This document shows positions 28,604 to 38,519 of a DNA stretch of 64,000 bases, piece by piece; position 1 is the stretch's first letter, and every line of letters starts with the position of its first letter. The stretch comes from CAWEYO01 sp963813315 (GTDB taxonomy: Bacteria; Pseudomonadota; Alphaproteobacteria; Rhizobiales; Rhizobiaceae). The notes under the pieces were generated by a model, which did not search any database, was not told where the DNA came from, and saw only the letters and a program-made list of their open reading frames with translations. The stretch lies in assembly GCA_963813315.1 (NCBI GenBank), contig CAWEYO010000016.1, positions 1 through 64,000 on the forward strand. Direction: 5' to 3'. The position numbers were made by a program, and so were the translations under genes.

Positions 28604-29056
28604 ATCCCGCCGCCGCGCGGGGCGCGCGACCAGCCGAACCATCGCCTGATAGCGGCATTGCTTCCGGATTTCAAGCGGCCCTTTTCGAATGCTCGACGCC
28701 GGCGCCACGGATACAGCCTCGCGGCTCGCGCTGGCACGGATTTCGACTGGTGCGGCAGGCGCAAGCTCGCAATGCTGGCGTTGACCGGAACTGCTGGAAG
28801 GGGGCCGGTAGCCGCCGGTCAAGCGCAACGCCCGGCGCTTCGCCGATGCTTTGCTCTCTGGCTTGAACGGCGATCCCTCGTTCCGGCCGGCACCGAAATC
28901 CGGAGACGGATCGACGCTGCTTTCGAGAGCGCGCGCGGGGAGGCCGGTTGCAATCGGCGCCTAAAGAGTGATTGTCAGCGGTGCAGCCGTTGATTGATCG
29001 TGCGGCTACGGCTAACCATCAGAAAATTCCGTCATGCGAACCGCGGGGATGACCGT
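28604..29056. other. Gene-free stretch between tRNA-Thr and the membrane protein
   Basis: About 450 bp. The left end must hold the tRNA promoter and the right end the promoter of the following gene. An open frame at 28658-28993 is Arg-rich and has no domain, so I treat it as noncoding. Confidence 0.4.
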
Positions 29057-30424
29057 TTGGACGTGATCGAAAAGGCGATTAGAAACGCTTTCGAAAAGGG
29101 AAACGCGGAAGACAAAAGTTTTCGCGAAAGGGTCTACCGTTCGGCCTTCGCCGCGCTCGACCGTGCGCTCCAGCAGAATCCGAACGTGACGGTCGAGGTG
29201 GCAATCAAACGCCGCAAGGCCCTGCAGAGCAAGATCACCGAAATCGAATCCGGGTTCCTCTCGGCAGTGCCGGCTTCGGAATCGCCATCTCCAACTCCGG
29301 CGCCGACAGTCGAAAGCTCTGACGCCGAGCCCTCCGGGCCGAAGGTCGAGCCCGAATCTAACCCGGCTGCCCCCGAGATGCCCGAGGTAGAGCCCGTTTT
29401 GCCGGAAGCCGCCCCGGCGGCCCGCGCGGCGCCGGTGGTCGAGCCAGTTGTCTCGTCCGTTGGAATGCCGTGGGTGGTCTCGCCGGAGGTCGAAGTTGCC
29501 CGCAGCCGCGAACCGGAGGCGGCTGCGCACGCACCCGGGCAGGCGGATCCGACCGTTCGTTCCGAGCCGTCTTTCGAAGCTGGGCCCGAAGCTGGGCTCG
29601 AAGCCGGGCCGGCGCCGGAACTGGTCGCCGTTGAAGGGCAGGAGCGTGCCGAAGCGCGGTCCCCGGAGTTTGTAATGGTCGACCGTCCTACGGAGAGCGA
29701 GCGCCGGTCTGCCGTGGAGGGGCCTGAGGCGGTTCCTGTCGATCCGGATGCGGAGGTGATGCGCGAACGGGGGCGGCCTTATGCGGCGATGTTCTTTGCG
29801 GTGACGCTTTTCACGGCCGGAGCGATCGGTCTCTGGTGGGCCGCGCAAACGGGGCTTCTGAAACTCGATACCCAACGCGAGACCACCGTTTCCAGTCCGT
29901 CGAAGACAATCGAGAGCGAGGATTTCATTCCGGAGGATCAAGAGCCGGTCCTGGCGCCCAAAAGGCCGGGCGACACCGACGCGCAGAAGAACTGGATATC
30001 GATATTCACCCCCGCTGACGCCGACCAGGTGAATGCGCCGACCGACACCAGCGCTGATGTTCTGGACGGCGATGAGGGCCAGGTATTGCGGGTTCGCTCC
30101 GGCACTTCCGGCTCCGCGGTTCTTTTCGACATCGGGCAGGGGGTTCTCGAGCAACTCGCCGGCAAGCATGTGGTCTTCGATATTGTTGCCCGCGCCGAAG
30201 AAGGCAGCGAAACGCAGATCTCGGTAACCTGCAATTTCGGCGAGCTTGGCGACTGCGGCCGCAAGCGCTACGCGGTCGGGCATGAGCGCGGCGAATTCCT
30301 GTTCGAGATCGACCTGCCCGGCAAAGCTCCCGGCGCCGGCGGCACGATCGCAATCAGTTCGGACATCAGCAACCAGGGCAAGGCGGTCGATATCTATGAG
30401 ATCAGGGTTTCAGTCGCCGAGTAG
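29057..30424 (+). CDS. Single-pass membrane protein with long Pro/Glu-rich linker, conserved rhizobial type
   Basis: A 455-residue protein of unknown function. The start is taken at TTG 29057, eight bases after GGGGA, giving MDVIEKAIRNAFEKGN; the open frame begins at 28994. Domain order: a helical N-terminus (about 70 residues), a Pro/Glu/Ala-rich disordered linker of about 170 residues, one membrane helix (YAAMFFAVTLFTAGAIGLWW), then a periplasmic beta-rich domain (about 140 residues) with a CNFGELGDC pair of Cys. The layout suggests an inner-membrane protein that spans from cytoplasm to periplasm. It converges with the ligase gene. Confidence 0.75.
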   Translation: MDVIEKAIRNAFEKGNAEDKSFRERVYRSAFAALDRALQQNPNVTVEVAIKRRKALQSKITEIESGFLSAVPASESPSPTPAPTVESSDAEPSGPKVEPESNPAAPEMPEVEPVLPEAAPAARAAPVVEPVVSSVGMPWVVSPEVEVARSREPEAAAHAPGQADPTVRSEPSFEAGPEAGLEAGPAPELVAVEGQERAEARSPEFVMVDRPTESERRSAVEGPEAVPVDPDAEVMRERGRPYAAMFFAVTLFTAGAIGLWWAAQTGLLKLDTQRETTVSSPSKTIESEDFIPEDQEPVLAPKRPGDTDAQKNWISIFTPADADQVNAPTDTSADVLDGDEGQVLRVRSGTSGSAVLFDIGQGVLEQLAGKHVVFDIVARAEEGSETQISVTCNFGELGDCGRKRYAVGHERGEFLFEIDLPGKAPGAGGTIAISSDISNQGKAVDIYEIRVSVAE

Positions 30425-30460
30425 TCGCTTTCGGAGCCGCCCAACACCGCGAGCTGCTTC

Positions 30461-32065
30461 CTATTCTTCCAGCATCGCCGTCAGGGTCTCCAACCGGTCA
30501 GCCTCATAAGCCGGCTTGTCCCAGCGCAACCTTGAAATGCGCGGAAATCGCATTGCGACGCCAGATTTGTGACGCTGCGAGCGGTTGAGCCCCTCGAACG
30601 CGATTTCGAGCACCAGGCCGTGACCGGCGTCCGCACGCACGGAGCGCACCGGGCCAAAACGCTCCACCGTATTGTCGCGCACGTATTTGTCGATCTGGCG
30701 GAGTTCTTCGTCCGTGAAGCCGAAATAGGCCTTGCCCACGGGCACAAGTTCGCTCTCTCCGGGCAGTCCGGACCAGACGCCGAATGTGTAGTCTGAATAG
30801 AAGCTTGAGCGTTTGCCGTGGCCGCGTTGGGCATACATCAGCACCGCGTCGACCGTGTAAGGATCGCGCTTCCACTTGAACCACGGCCCTTTCGGCCTTC
30901 CCGCGAGGTAGGCCGATTGGCGATGCTTGATCATCACGCCCTCGATGATCGGGTGCGGCGGCCTTCCTCGCATTGCCTCGAGCTCTTCCCAGTTCGTGAA
31001 AGCAATGGTCGGCGAAAGGTCGAAGCGCGACGGGTCCAGCAGGCCAATGAAATCTTCCAGCCGCTGACGACGCTCCAGAAAGGGAAGCGGTCGCAAATCC
31101 GCGGCTCCGACCTGCAGGATGTCGTAGCAGCGCACGAACGCCGGATAGCGCTCGCGCATCTTCGGTGAAACAGTCTTGCGATTCAACCGCTGCTGCAGGT
31201 CGGAAAATGTTCCGGTCCAGTCTGGAGGCCTGCCGACGAGCAATTCGCCGTCGAGTGCTGCATCGAAATCCATCACGTCGACCAGGTCCGGAAATGCTCC
31301 CGAAACGTCATCGCCGGTGCGTGAATAGAGCCGCCGTGTGCCGCCCAGCGAAACGCACTGCACCCGGATGCCGTCCCATTTCCATTCGGCGACGTAGTCG
31401 GCCGGATCAAGTTTGTCGAGGTCACTGTCCTCGACCGGATGCGAAAGCATGACCGGGCGGAAAAGGGCCTTCGCCGACTGTTCGGGCTTGGCTGCGTGGC
31501 CCTCCAGCCACGCAAAAAGCGACAGATATGGCGGCGCGAGGCCATGCCACAGCTCCTCGATCTCGGCGACGTCGACCTTGCCGAGATCGGCGACCGCCTG
31601 CTTGGCAAGCCGCGCCGAGACGCCGATGCGCAGGCCGCCGGTGACAAGCTTGATAATGGCGAAACGCGCCGGGATACCCGCATTGTCGAGCAGCCGGGCG
31701 AGCACTTGCGGACCGTCCGAACGGCTGGCGGACTGGAGCCGTTCCACAACTTCCGCAAGCGTCTGCGCCCGGTCTGCAGGCAGATGCTTTTCAGGCTCCG
31801 GCCAGACCAGCGACACCGTCTCGGCGAGGTCGCCGACATAGTCGTAGGAATAGCCGAAGAGCACGGGGTCCATGCGCTCGGCGACGAGAGCCCTGAGCAT
31901 GGCGGGTTTCACCGCCGCGATCGCCAGGTCGCCGGTGATCGCCGCAAGCGCCAGCCCCCGGTCCGGGTCGGGCACCGCGCGGAAATAGTCGGTAAGCAGC
32001 GTCAGCTTGCCGTTTCGCGAGGGTGTGAGAACCAGGCGGTCAAGGAGTTCGGCGAATTGGTTCAT
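30461..32065 (-). CDS. ATP-dependent DNA ligase, cisplatin damage response type
   Basis: A 534-residue ligase that seals nicks by an adenylated Lys. Motif I is EWKWDGIR (Lys near residue 230). Motif III region is DGELL, motif IV is EGVMIKH and motif V is WFKWKRD. An N-terminal DNA-binding domain of about 200 residues and a C-terminal OB fold flank the core. It is the ligase of the four-gene ligase-associated repair module, whose other members lie at 32269-33280, 35131-37653 and 37664-38350. It follows the exonuclease gene in the same direction, with a long inverted repeat between them. Confidence 0.93.
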   Translation of the reverse strand: MNQFAELLDRLVLTPSRNGKLTLLTDYFRAVPDPDRGLALAAITGDLAIAAVKPAMLRALVAERMDPVLFGYSYDYVGDLAETVSLVWPEPEKHLPADRAQTLAEVVERLQSASRSDGPQVLARLLDNAGIPARFAIIKLVTGGLRIGVSARLAKQAVADLGKVDVAEIEELWHGLAPPYLSLFAWLEGHAAKPEQSAKALFRPVMLSHPVEDSDLDKLDPADYVAEWKWDGIRVQCVSLGGTRRLYSRTGDDVSGAFPDLVDVMDFDAALDGELLVGRPPDWTGTFSDLQQRLNRKTVSPKMRERYPAFVRCYDILQVGAADLRPLPFLERRQRLEDFIGLLDPSRFDLSPTIAFTNWEELEAMRGRPPHPIIEGVMIKHRQSAYLAGRPKGPWFKWKRDPYTVDAVLMYAQRGHGKRSSFYSDYTFGVWSGLPGESELVPVGKAYFGFTDEELRQIDKYVRDNTVERFGPVRSVRADAGHGLVLEIAFEGLNRSQRHKSGVAMRFPRISRLRWDKPAYEADRLETLTAMLEE

Positions 32066-32079
32066 GACATTCGCTTACG

Positions 32080-32250
32080 CCCCCTCACCCGGCCTCCGCT
32101 TCGCTCGGCCACCCTCTCCCCGCCGGGGAGAGGAGTCCGGATACGTCTCCGCTTGCCCCGAAAAGATTGCAGGTGTGGCGCGGCGGCGGCAAACCTCCTC
32201 TCCCCGGCGGGGAGAGGGTGGCCGAGCGAAGCGGAGGCCGGGTGAGGGGG
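32080..32250. repeat. Perfect 56-bp inverted repeat between exonuclease and ligase genes
   Basis: The arms 32080-32135 and 32195-32250 are exact reverse complements with a 59-nt spacer. Each arm itself contains a smaller palindrome (CTCCCCGCCGGGGAG). Shorter relatives of this GC-rich element occur in this window near 56690-56820. Transcribed from either strand it would form a very stable hairpin, so it may attenuate ligase expression or protect mRNA ends. Confidence 0.9.
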
Positions 32251-32268
32251 TGAAAGGGGGATCATCTT

Positions 32269-33280
32269 TCAATCACCCTCGTCTTCGTAGCCGACAAGAT
32301 GCAGCGGTCGCGCGGCAATGCCGTTGATCTCGCACCAGCGCACCAGCGCCTCTTCGCGGCCATGCGTGACCCAGACTTCGCTCGCGCCGGTTTCGACGAT
32401 CGTCTCGGTCAGTTCGTTCCAGTCGGAATGGTCGGAAATGATCAGCGGCAGCTCGACGCCGCGCTGCTTTGCCCGCTGCCGTATGCGCATCCACCCGGAA
32501 GCGAAGCATGAGACAGGATCAGGAAAGCGCCTTGCCCATCGATCGACGAACGCAGACGGCGGGCCGATCACGATCGCTCCGGCAAACGCGCTCTTGCCGG
32601 CATTCTCGACCGTCGCCGGTTCGAGGCGTCCGAGTGCCACACCCTGGCTTTGATAGTACTCGCTCAGCCGCGACAGCGCTCCATGGATATAGATCGTCTC
32701 CTCATATCCCAGATCACGCAGGAGACGGATGACGCGCTGCGCCTTGCCAAGCGCATACGCCCCGATGAGATGCGCGCGTTCGGGAAACTGCGCGACCGAT
32801 TTCAAAAGCCGCGCCATCTCCTCGCGGTCGGGCGGATGGCGGAACACAGGCAGGCCGAACGTCGCTTCGGTGATGAAGACATCGCATTTGATGGGCGTGA
32901 ACGCCGCACAGGTCGGGTCGTGCTGGCGCTTGTAGTCGCCCGAAGCGACGATGCGCGTGCCATTGTGCTCGACCGCTATTTGCGCCGAGCCCAGCACATG
33001 CCCGGCCGGGTGGAACGTCACCTTGACGCCGTTGAGGTCGAACGCCTCGCCGAAATTTGCCGGCTGGGCGGCTCCGGCAAAATCGCCGCCATACCGGATG
33101 CGCCATGATGTCGAGGGTTTGCCGCGTCGCCAGCACGTGCCGGTGGCCTGAGCGAGCATGATCCGAATGGCCATGCGTGATCAGTGCCCGCGCGACGGGC
33201 CGGATCGGATCGATGAAGAAGTCGCCCGGCGGGCAATAGAGCCCTTCGGGCCGGGGGTGCAGAAGATGGCGCGCGCGCAT
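32269..33280 (-). CDS. Ligase-associated MBL-fold exonuclease, interrupted by a one-base insertion
   Basis: A metallo-beta-lactamase/beta-CASP nuclease that works with the neighbouring ligase. The N-terminal part has the metal motif ITHGHSDHA. The rest continues in another frame with FHPAGHVLGSAQ, VASGDYKRQHDP and the C-terminal ISDHSDW. The two parts join at about 33100, where 'gatgcgcc' replaces the expected 'gatcgcc', one extra G. Both sides are well conserved, which favours a sequence error over decay. The start at 33280 gives the family N-terminus (LLHPRPEGLYCPPGDFFIDP). Confidence 0.88.
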
Positions 33281-33394
33281 TGCCTCAAGATAGGCATTTG
33301 TCCCGTTCGGGGAAGGCTGTTGAAACGGGCTCCTGACTCGGGCGATATAGGAACTTCAAATCCACCACACTAGACATCACCACAGGTTCCAGCC

Positions 33395-34309
33395 TTGAAG
33401 CCGCTCAGTCTTGCCTCCGGCGATCTGCTCGCCGACCGACGCGCCGACTACGCCGAGATGCTTTTTGCTTCCGGTGACCATGCCGCCGCTGCCGAATTGA
33501 TGCTGGCCGCGCTTGAACTGGCGCCGGCCTGGGCGATGGGCTGGTTCCGCCTGGGCGAGATGCAGGAGGCCGCCGGCGCCATTGGCGAGGCGGCGGAAGC
33601 CTGGCGCATGGCCTTGAAGCTCGACCCCGCCGACCGGCCCGGCGCGGCCCTGAAGCTGGAACTGATCGGCGCCGCACCCTCCTCGGTCGCGCCGCCCAGC
33701 CTGTTCGTCGAGGCGCTCTTCGACCAATATGCCGGCACCTTCGACACGTCTCTTGTCGAAAAGCTCGGCTATCGCGTGCCCGAACTGATGGACCACGCAA
33801 TCCGCGCCCAGCGCGCCCGTTTCGACCGCGCCGTCGATCTCGGTTGCGGCACGGGGCTGATGGGCGAAAGGCTGCGCCCGCTCGCAGCGTTCCTCGAAGG
33901 CTGCGACATTTCCGCGGCCATGCTGAAAAAGGCCGAAACGAGAGGCGTCTATGACAAACTGGCAAAGGCCGATCTGCAGACGATCAAGTTAGCCGAGGCC
34001 AATGCCGATCTGATCGCCGCCGCCGACGTCTTTATGTATCTGGGCTCGCTGGACTGCATTGTCGGCAAGATTGCCTCAGCGCTTCGGCCGGCAGGGCTCT
34101 TTGCCTTTTCGGTGGAACACCACGCCGGCCCGGAGGACTTCGTGCTCCGCCCATCGCGTCGCTATGCTCATTCGGAGCAATATCTGCGACGCCTGCTGGC
34201 CGATGTGGGTCTCTCGATCATCTCGCTCGATCGTGAGGAAATCCGCCTGGATCGCGGCGAACCAATTGAAGGCCTGATCATCGTCGGGACTTTGGCCTCG
34301 GGTAGGTGA
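33395..34309 (+). CDS. TPR-containing class I SAM-dependent methyltransferase
   Basis: A 304-residue protein. The N-terminal 90 residues form about two tetratricopeptide repeats (YAEMLFASGDHAAAAELMLA and WFRLGEMQEAAGAIGEAAEA). The methyltransferase domain has motif I DLGCGTGLMGERL and the acidic motif II FLEGCDIS. It starts with TTG at 33395 and diverges from the exonuclease gene. The substrate is unknown. Inference: a modest link with the repair genes by position only. Confidence 0.85.
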   Translation: MKPLSLASGDLLADRRADYAEMLFASGDHAAAAELMLAALELAPAWAMGWFRLGEMQEAAGAIGEAAEAWRMALKLDPADRPGAALKLELIGAAPSSVAPPSLFVEALFDQYAGTFDTSLVEKLGYRVPELMDHAIRAQRARFDRAVDLGCGTGLMGERLRPLAAFLEGCDISAAMLKKAETRGVYDKLAKADLQTIKLAEANADLIAAADVFMYLGSLDCIVGKIASALRPAGLFAFSVEHHAGPEDFVLRPSRRYAHSEQYLRRLLADVGLSIISLDREEIRLDRGEPIEGLIIVGTLASGR

Positions 34310-34318
34310 TAGTCCAGA

Positions 34319-34951
34319 TCATGGGTTAATAAGAGCCTCGACCTGCGCGCGCAGCATCGCGACCTGCTCCTCGAGAGCCTGCACACGTGCCTCCAGCCCT
34401 GACGCACCGGCCTGAACCGCGGGAGCGACCGCGACATCCGGCCCGCACAGAAGATGCGCGTAACGCTCCTCGCGCTGGCCCGATTGCCGTGGCAGCAGAA
34501 CCGCAAGCGCCGGTTCGCGCTGAAGAAGCCCGTCAAGTTGATCGCGCAACTCTTCCGCCGACGCGAATTTGGCCATGCGCTCGCTGCGTGCCAGAAGCTC
34601 ATATGCCGTCTGCGGGCCGCGCAAAAGCAACAGGCCGAGCAACACGATCTGCTGCTGCGACAAACCCAGCCGCTGCTGGACGCGGTGCTCATAGCGCTCC
34701 GCGCGGGACGCGAAAGTATGCCGCGCCAGGCCCTTTTGCTCCAAGGTGGCCAGCGCGCGGTGAACCTCGACGGGTTCCAGCGACATGATCGGATCGCGCG
34801 AGGTTTTCTGGTTGGCGGCCGCATGCGCGGCGCTGGGCGTCAGCGGATAAACGTCCGGCGTGGTCTCTTTCTTCTCGATCAGGCAGCCGAGCACGCGCGC
34901 TTCGGCAGCATTGAGAAGAGGCAACTCGTCGGGGGTGTCGGTGGCATTCAT
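34319..34951 (-). CDS. YceH family (DUF480) winged-helix protein
   Basis: A 210-residue protein with two winged-helix-like units, the first opening NAAEARVLGCLIEKKETTPD and YPLTPSAAHAAANQKTSRDP, the hallmark of DUF480. The C-terminus is a short coiled coil (ARVQALEEQVAMLRAQVEAL). The start at 34951 is preferred over 34963 because GGAAA precedes it. The function of the family is not settled. It converges with the methyltransferase gene. Confidence 0.88.
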   Translation of the reverse strand: MNATDTPDELPLLNAAEARVLGCLIEKKETTPDVYPLTPSAAHAAANQKTSRDPIMSLEPVEVHRALATLEQKGLARHTFASRAERYEHRVQQRLGLSQQQIVLLGLLLLRGPQTAYELLARSERMAKFASAEELRDQLDGLLQREPALAVLLPRQSGQREERYAHLLCGPDVAVAPAVQAGASGLEARVQALEEQVAMLRAQVEALINP

Positions 34952-35130
34952 GGCGATTTCCATGGATATGATAAGATAGCACGGTCGAGTAGGGCGAGTC
35001 GCACTACACTGGGCAAAACGCCGGCGCAAGCGACCGAAATTGCTGGAGTCATGTCGACGGCGGTCGCCACGTTGATCCCTTTGCTCCAGTTCCGCTTGGC
35101 CTTTCCCGTGCCCGGCGCTACTTCTGAAGT

Positions 35131-37653
35131 GTGACGAGCCAAGCCCACCTACGATCCGGGATTCCTGCCGCGCCCCTTCCCGAGCCGTTCCTCAAATGGT
35201 TCGCGAATCGCGGATGGACGCCGCGCGCCCACCAGATCGACCTGCTTTCGCGCGCACAGGCTGGGAAATCGGTCCTGCTGATCGCTCCGACCGGCGCTGG
35301 CAAGACGCTGGCAGGCTTCCTGCCTTCGCTCGTCGATCTTTCCGCACGCCCGAAGCGAAAACCCGGCGAGGCCCATCGCGGCATTCATACGCTCTATGTT
35401 TCGCCGCTCAAGGCGCTCGCAGTCGACATCGAACGCAACCTCGGCAAGCCGGTCGGCGAAATCGGTCTGCCCATCACCCTGGAAACGCGTACTGGCGACA
35501 CGCCGGCCCACAAGCGCCAGCGTCAGAAGCTTGTCCCGCCGGACATCCTGCTGACAACGCCCGAACAGCTTGCGCTGCTGATCTCCATGCCAGATGCCGA
35601 GCGCTTTTTCTGCGACCTCCGCTACGTGGTCCTGGACGAGCTTCATTCGCTGGTCACCTCAAAACGCGGCCATCTGCTTTCGCTGGGACTGGCACGGCTC
35701 CGCCGCTTTGTCCCGGGCTTCTGCGCCATTGGCCTCTCCGCCACGGTGGCCGAGCCTGATGAACTGCGCCGATGGCTGGTGCCACAGTTTCCGCCGGGCG
35801 ATATGGCTGATCTCATCACGGTGGGCGGCGGGGCCAAACCCGTGATCTCGATTCTGGAATCGGAAGAACGCGTACCCTGGGCCGGGCACACCGCGCGCTA
35901 CGCAATCCCGGAAATCTACGATGCGATCCGCCGCCACCGGACCACGCTTTTGTTCGTCAACACGCGCAGCCAGGCCGAAATGCTCTTCCAGGAGCTTTGG
36001 CGCGTCAATGAGGATTCGCTGCCGATCGCGCTGCATCATGGTTCGCTCGACGTCGGTCAGCGGCGGCGCGTGGAGAAGGCGATGGAAACCAACAGCCTCA
36101 GCGCCATCGTCGCTACGTCTACACTCGATCTCGGCATCGACTGGGGCGATGTCGACCTGGTCATTCACGTCGGTGCCCCAAAAGGCGCCAGCAGGCTTGC
36201 CCAGCGCATTGGCCGCTCGAACCACCGTATGGACGAACCTTCCAAGGCACTGCTGATACCGGCCAACCTTTTCGAGGTTCTCGAGTGCCGCGCAGCACTT
36301 GAGGCTAACTATCTCGGCGCTCAGGACACGCCGCCGCTGATTGCTGGCGCGCTCGACGTTCTTGCCCAGCATGTTCTGGGCAGCGCATGTGGCGCGCCCT
36401 TCGAGGCCGGACAGCTCTATGAAGAGGTCATCAGCGCCGCGCCCTACGCCGGCGTTGACCGGCCGACCTTCGAGCGCATCGTCGATTTCGTGGCGACAGG
36501 CGGCTATGCGCTGAGAAGCTATGAACGCTATGCGAAGATCCGCCAGACGAAGGAGGGAAAGTGGCGCATTTCGCATCCGCGTTTTGCCCAGCAATACCGG
36601 CTAAACGTCGGCACGATCATCGAATCACCGATGCTCAATGTCCGCTATGTCCGATCGGGCAGGGGCGTGAACGCCCGCGGCGGCCCTATGCTGGGCAGGA
36701 TCGAGGAGTATTTTCTCGAAACGATGGCGCCCGGCGACACCTTCCTTTTCGCCGGCCGGACCCTTCGTTTCGAAGGTATCCGCGAGAACGAGTGTTTCGT
36801 CTCCAATGCCAGCGGCGTCGATGCCAAGGTGCCGATCTATGCCGGCGGCAAGTTCCCCTTGTCCACATATCTTGCGGAGCAGGTGCGCGGAATGCTGGCC
36901 GACCCGGCCCGCTGGAAGGCGCTGCCGGAACAGGTTTCCGACTGGCTGCGGCTGCAGAAGGAAATATCTGTTCTGCCGCGCAAGGAGGACCTGTTGGTCG
37001 AGACCTTCCCGCGCGCCAACCGGTTTTACATGATCGTCTATGCCTTCGAGGGACGCCTTGCGCACCAGACGCTCGGCATGCTCCTCACCCGCCGGCTCGA
37101 ACGTGCCGGAGCCCATCCGACCGGCTTCGTCGCCACCGACTATTCGCTCGCCGTCTGGGGACTGGAGGACATGGGCGCGATGTTCAGGAAACAGCGGCCT
37201 TCGCTTGGCGCGCTGTTCGATGAAGACATGCTCGGCGACGACCTCGATGCCTGGCTGGCCGAGAGCTGGCTATTGAAGCGGACCTTTCGCAATTGCGCGC
37301 TGATCTCCGGCCTGATCGAGAAGCGCCATCCGGGTCTGGAAAAGAGCGGGCGACAAGTCACGGTATCGGCCGACCTGATCTACGATGTGCTGCGCAGCCA
37401 CGAGCCGGACCATGTTCTGCTTCAGGCGACGCGCTCCGATGCCGCGAGTGGCCTGCTCGATGTCAGGAGGCTCGGCGAGATGCTCTCGCGAATCAAGGGG
37501 CGAATCGTGCATAAGGACCTTGAGCGCATTTCGCCGCTGGCGGTGCCGGTGATGATGGAGATCGGCAAGGAGGCGGTTGCGGGCGAGGCGAACGAGATGT
37601 TGCTGTCAGAGGCGGCGGATGATCTGATCGCGGAAGCGATCGGGCAGGCGTGA
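35131..37653 (+). CDS. Lhr-like DEXH-box helicase, ligase-associated
   Basis: An 840-residue superfamily 2 helicase with the Lhr core: two RecA domains, a winged helix and a C-terminal Lhr-specific domain. Walker A is APTGAGKTLAG, motif II is DELH, motif III is SATVAEP, and motif VI is QRIGRSNHR. It unwinds RNA-DNA or DNA duplexes in 3' to 5' direction. It starts with GTG and ends 10 bp before the phosphoesterase gene, so the two are one operon. They belong to the same repair module as the ligase and exonuclease on the other strand. Confidence 0.95.
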   Translation: MTSQAHLRSGIPAAPLPEPFLKWFANRGWTPRAHQIDLLSRAQAGKSVLLIAPTGAGKTLAGFLPSLVDLSARPKRKPGEAHRGIHTLYVSPLKALAVDIERNLGKPVGEIGLPITLETRTGDTPAHKRQRQKLVPPDILLTTPEQLALLISMPDAERFFCDLRYVVLDELHSLVTSKRGHLLSLGLARLRRFVPGFCAIGLSATVAEPDELRRWLVPQFPPGDMADLITVGGGAKPVISILESEERVPWAGHTARYAIPEIYDAIRRHRTTLLFVNTRSQAEMLFQELWRVNEDSLPIALHHGSLDVGQRRRVEKAMETNSLSAIVATSTLDLGIDWGDVDLVIHVGAPKGASRLAQRIGRSNHRMDEPSKALLIPANLFEVLECRAALEANYLGAQDTPPLIAGALDVLAQHVLGSACGAPFEAGQLYEEVISAAPYAGVDRPTFERIVDFVATGGYALRSYERYAKIRQTKEGKWRISHPRFAQQYRLNVGTIIESPMLNVRYVRSGRGVNARGGPMLGRIEEYFLETMAPGDTFLFAGRTLRFEGIRENECFVSNASGVDAKVPIYAGGKFPLSTYLAEQVRGMLADPARWKALPEQVSDWLRLQKEISVLPRKEDLLVETFPRANRFYMIVYAFEGRLAHQTLGMLLTRRLERAGAHPTGFVATDYSLAVWGLEDMGAMFRKQRPSLGALFDEDMLGDDLDAWLAESWLLKRTFRNCALISGLIEKRHPGLEKSGRQVTVSADLIYDVLRSHEPDHVLLQATRSDAASGLLDVRRLGEMLSRIKGRIVHKDLERISPLAVPVMMEIGKEAVAGEANEMLLSEAADDLIAEAIGQA

Positions 37654-37663
37654 CGGAGACCGG

Positions 37664-38350
37664 GTGGTGGTGACGGAGGCAATCGAGATCGCCGGCGAGC
37701 GCGCTGTCTGCGACCAGCAAGGCGGGCTCTATTTTCCCGAACTCGACCTGCTTGCGGTGTCCGACCTGCATCTGGAGAAGGGCGCGTCGTATGCCCGGCG
37801 CGGGTCATTCGTTCCGCCCTACGACACGGCGGCCACGCTCGTCAGGCTGGAGGCGGTGATTGCGCGCTACCATCCGAAGATGGTGATCAGCCTTGGCGAC
37901 AGCTTCCACGACGGCAAGGGTGCGGCGCACATGCCGGGCCTTTTCCGCGATCAGTTGACAGTGCTGATGGCGGGCCGCGACTGGTTCTGGGTTGCTGGCA
38001 ATCACGATCCCGACGCCCCGGAGGGCCTGCCGGGCGAGACGGTAGGCGAGATCGCAATTGGCGGCCTGGTGTTCCGGCACGAGCCGTCGGCGGTTCGCGT
38101 CGCGGGCGAGATTGCCGGCCACCTTCACCCTTGCGCACGGATCGTGCAGCGGGGACGCTCGGTCAGGCGGCGCTGCTTCGCCAGCGACGGCCACCGGCTT
38201 ATCATGCCGGCCTTCGGCGCCTATACCGGTTCGCTCAACGTGCTGGACCGCGCCTATTCCGGGCTGTTCCGCCCGGAGGCCTTCATGGCCTATCTGCTGG
38301 GCGCTGAGCGTATCTACCCGATTGCCGGATCGATGCTGCGGCCCGGTTAG
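37664..38350 (+). CDS. pdeM: Ligase-associated metallophosphoesterase (PdeM)
   Basis: A 228-residue calcineurin-like phosphoesterase. Metal motifs are SDLHLEKG, GDSFHDG, GNHDPD and GHLHPC. In related bacteria this protein is a DNA endonuclease partner of the Lhr helicase. GTG start at 37664 with GGAG five bases upstream, ten bases after the helicase stop. Confidence 0.93.
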   Translation: MVVTEAIEIAGERAVCDQQGGLYFPELDLLAVSDLHLEKGASYARRGSFVPPYDTAATLVRLEAVIARYHPKMVISLGDSFHDGKGAAHMPGLFRDQLTVLMAGRDWFWVAGNHDPDAPEGLPGETVGEIAIGGLVFRHEPSAVRVAGEIAGHLHPCARIVQRGRSVRRRCFASDGHRLIMPAFGAYTGSLNVLDRAYSGLFRPEAFMAYLLGAERIYPIAGSMLRPG

Positions 38351-38381
38351 AGCGGCGCGTTAGCTACCGCTGTTCCAGAGC

Positions 38382-38416
38382 GGTTCACCGATTCCGTCCG
38401 ACGGAATCGGTGAACC
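38382..38416. repeat. 17-bp-arm palindrome downstream of pdeM
   Basis: A perfect hairpin: GGTTCACCGATTCCGTC, one base, and its reverse complement. It sits about 30 bp after the pdeM stop and 100 bp from the end of RTX copy 1, so it may terminate or stabilise both convergent transcripts. No T-run follows. It resembles rhizobial intergenic palindromes. Confidence 0.75.
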
Positions 38417-38519
38417 TCCGTAGCTCTTGTTTTGCGCAATTCCGGACGGAAGCATATGCCGGGCTGGCCGCCAGACCGCTGAACCGGCGGCCGGGCGGCG
38501 GATCGGGATCAAGCGCTCA

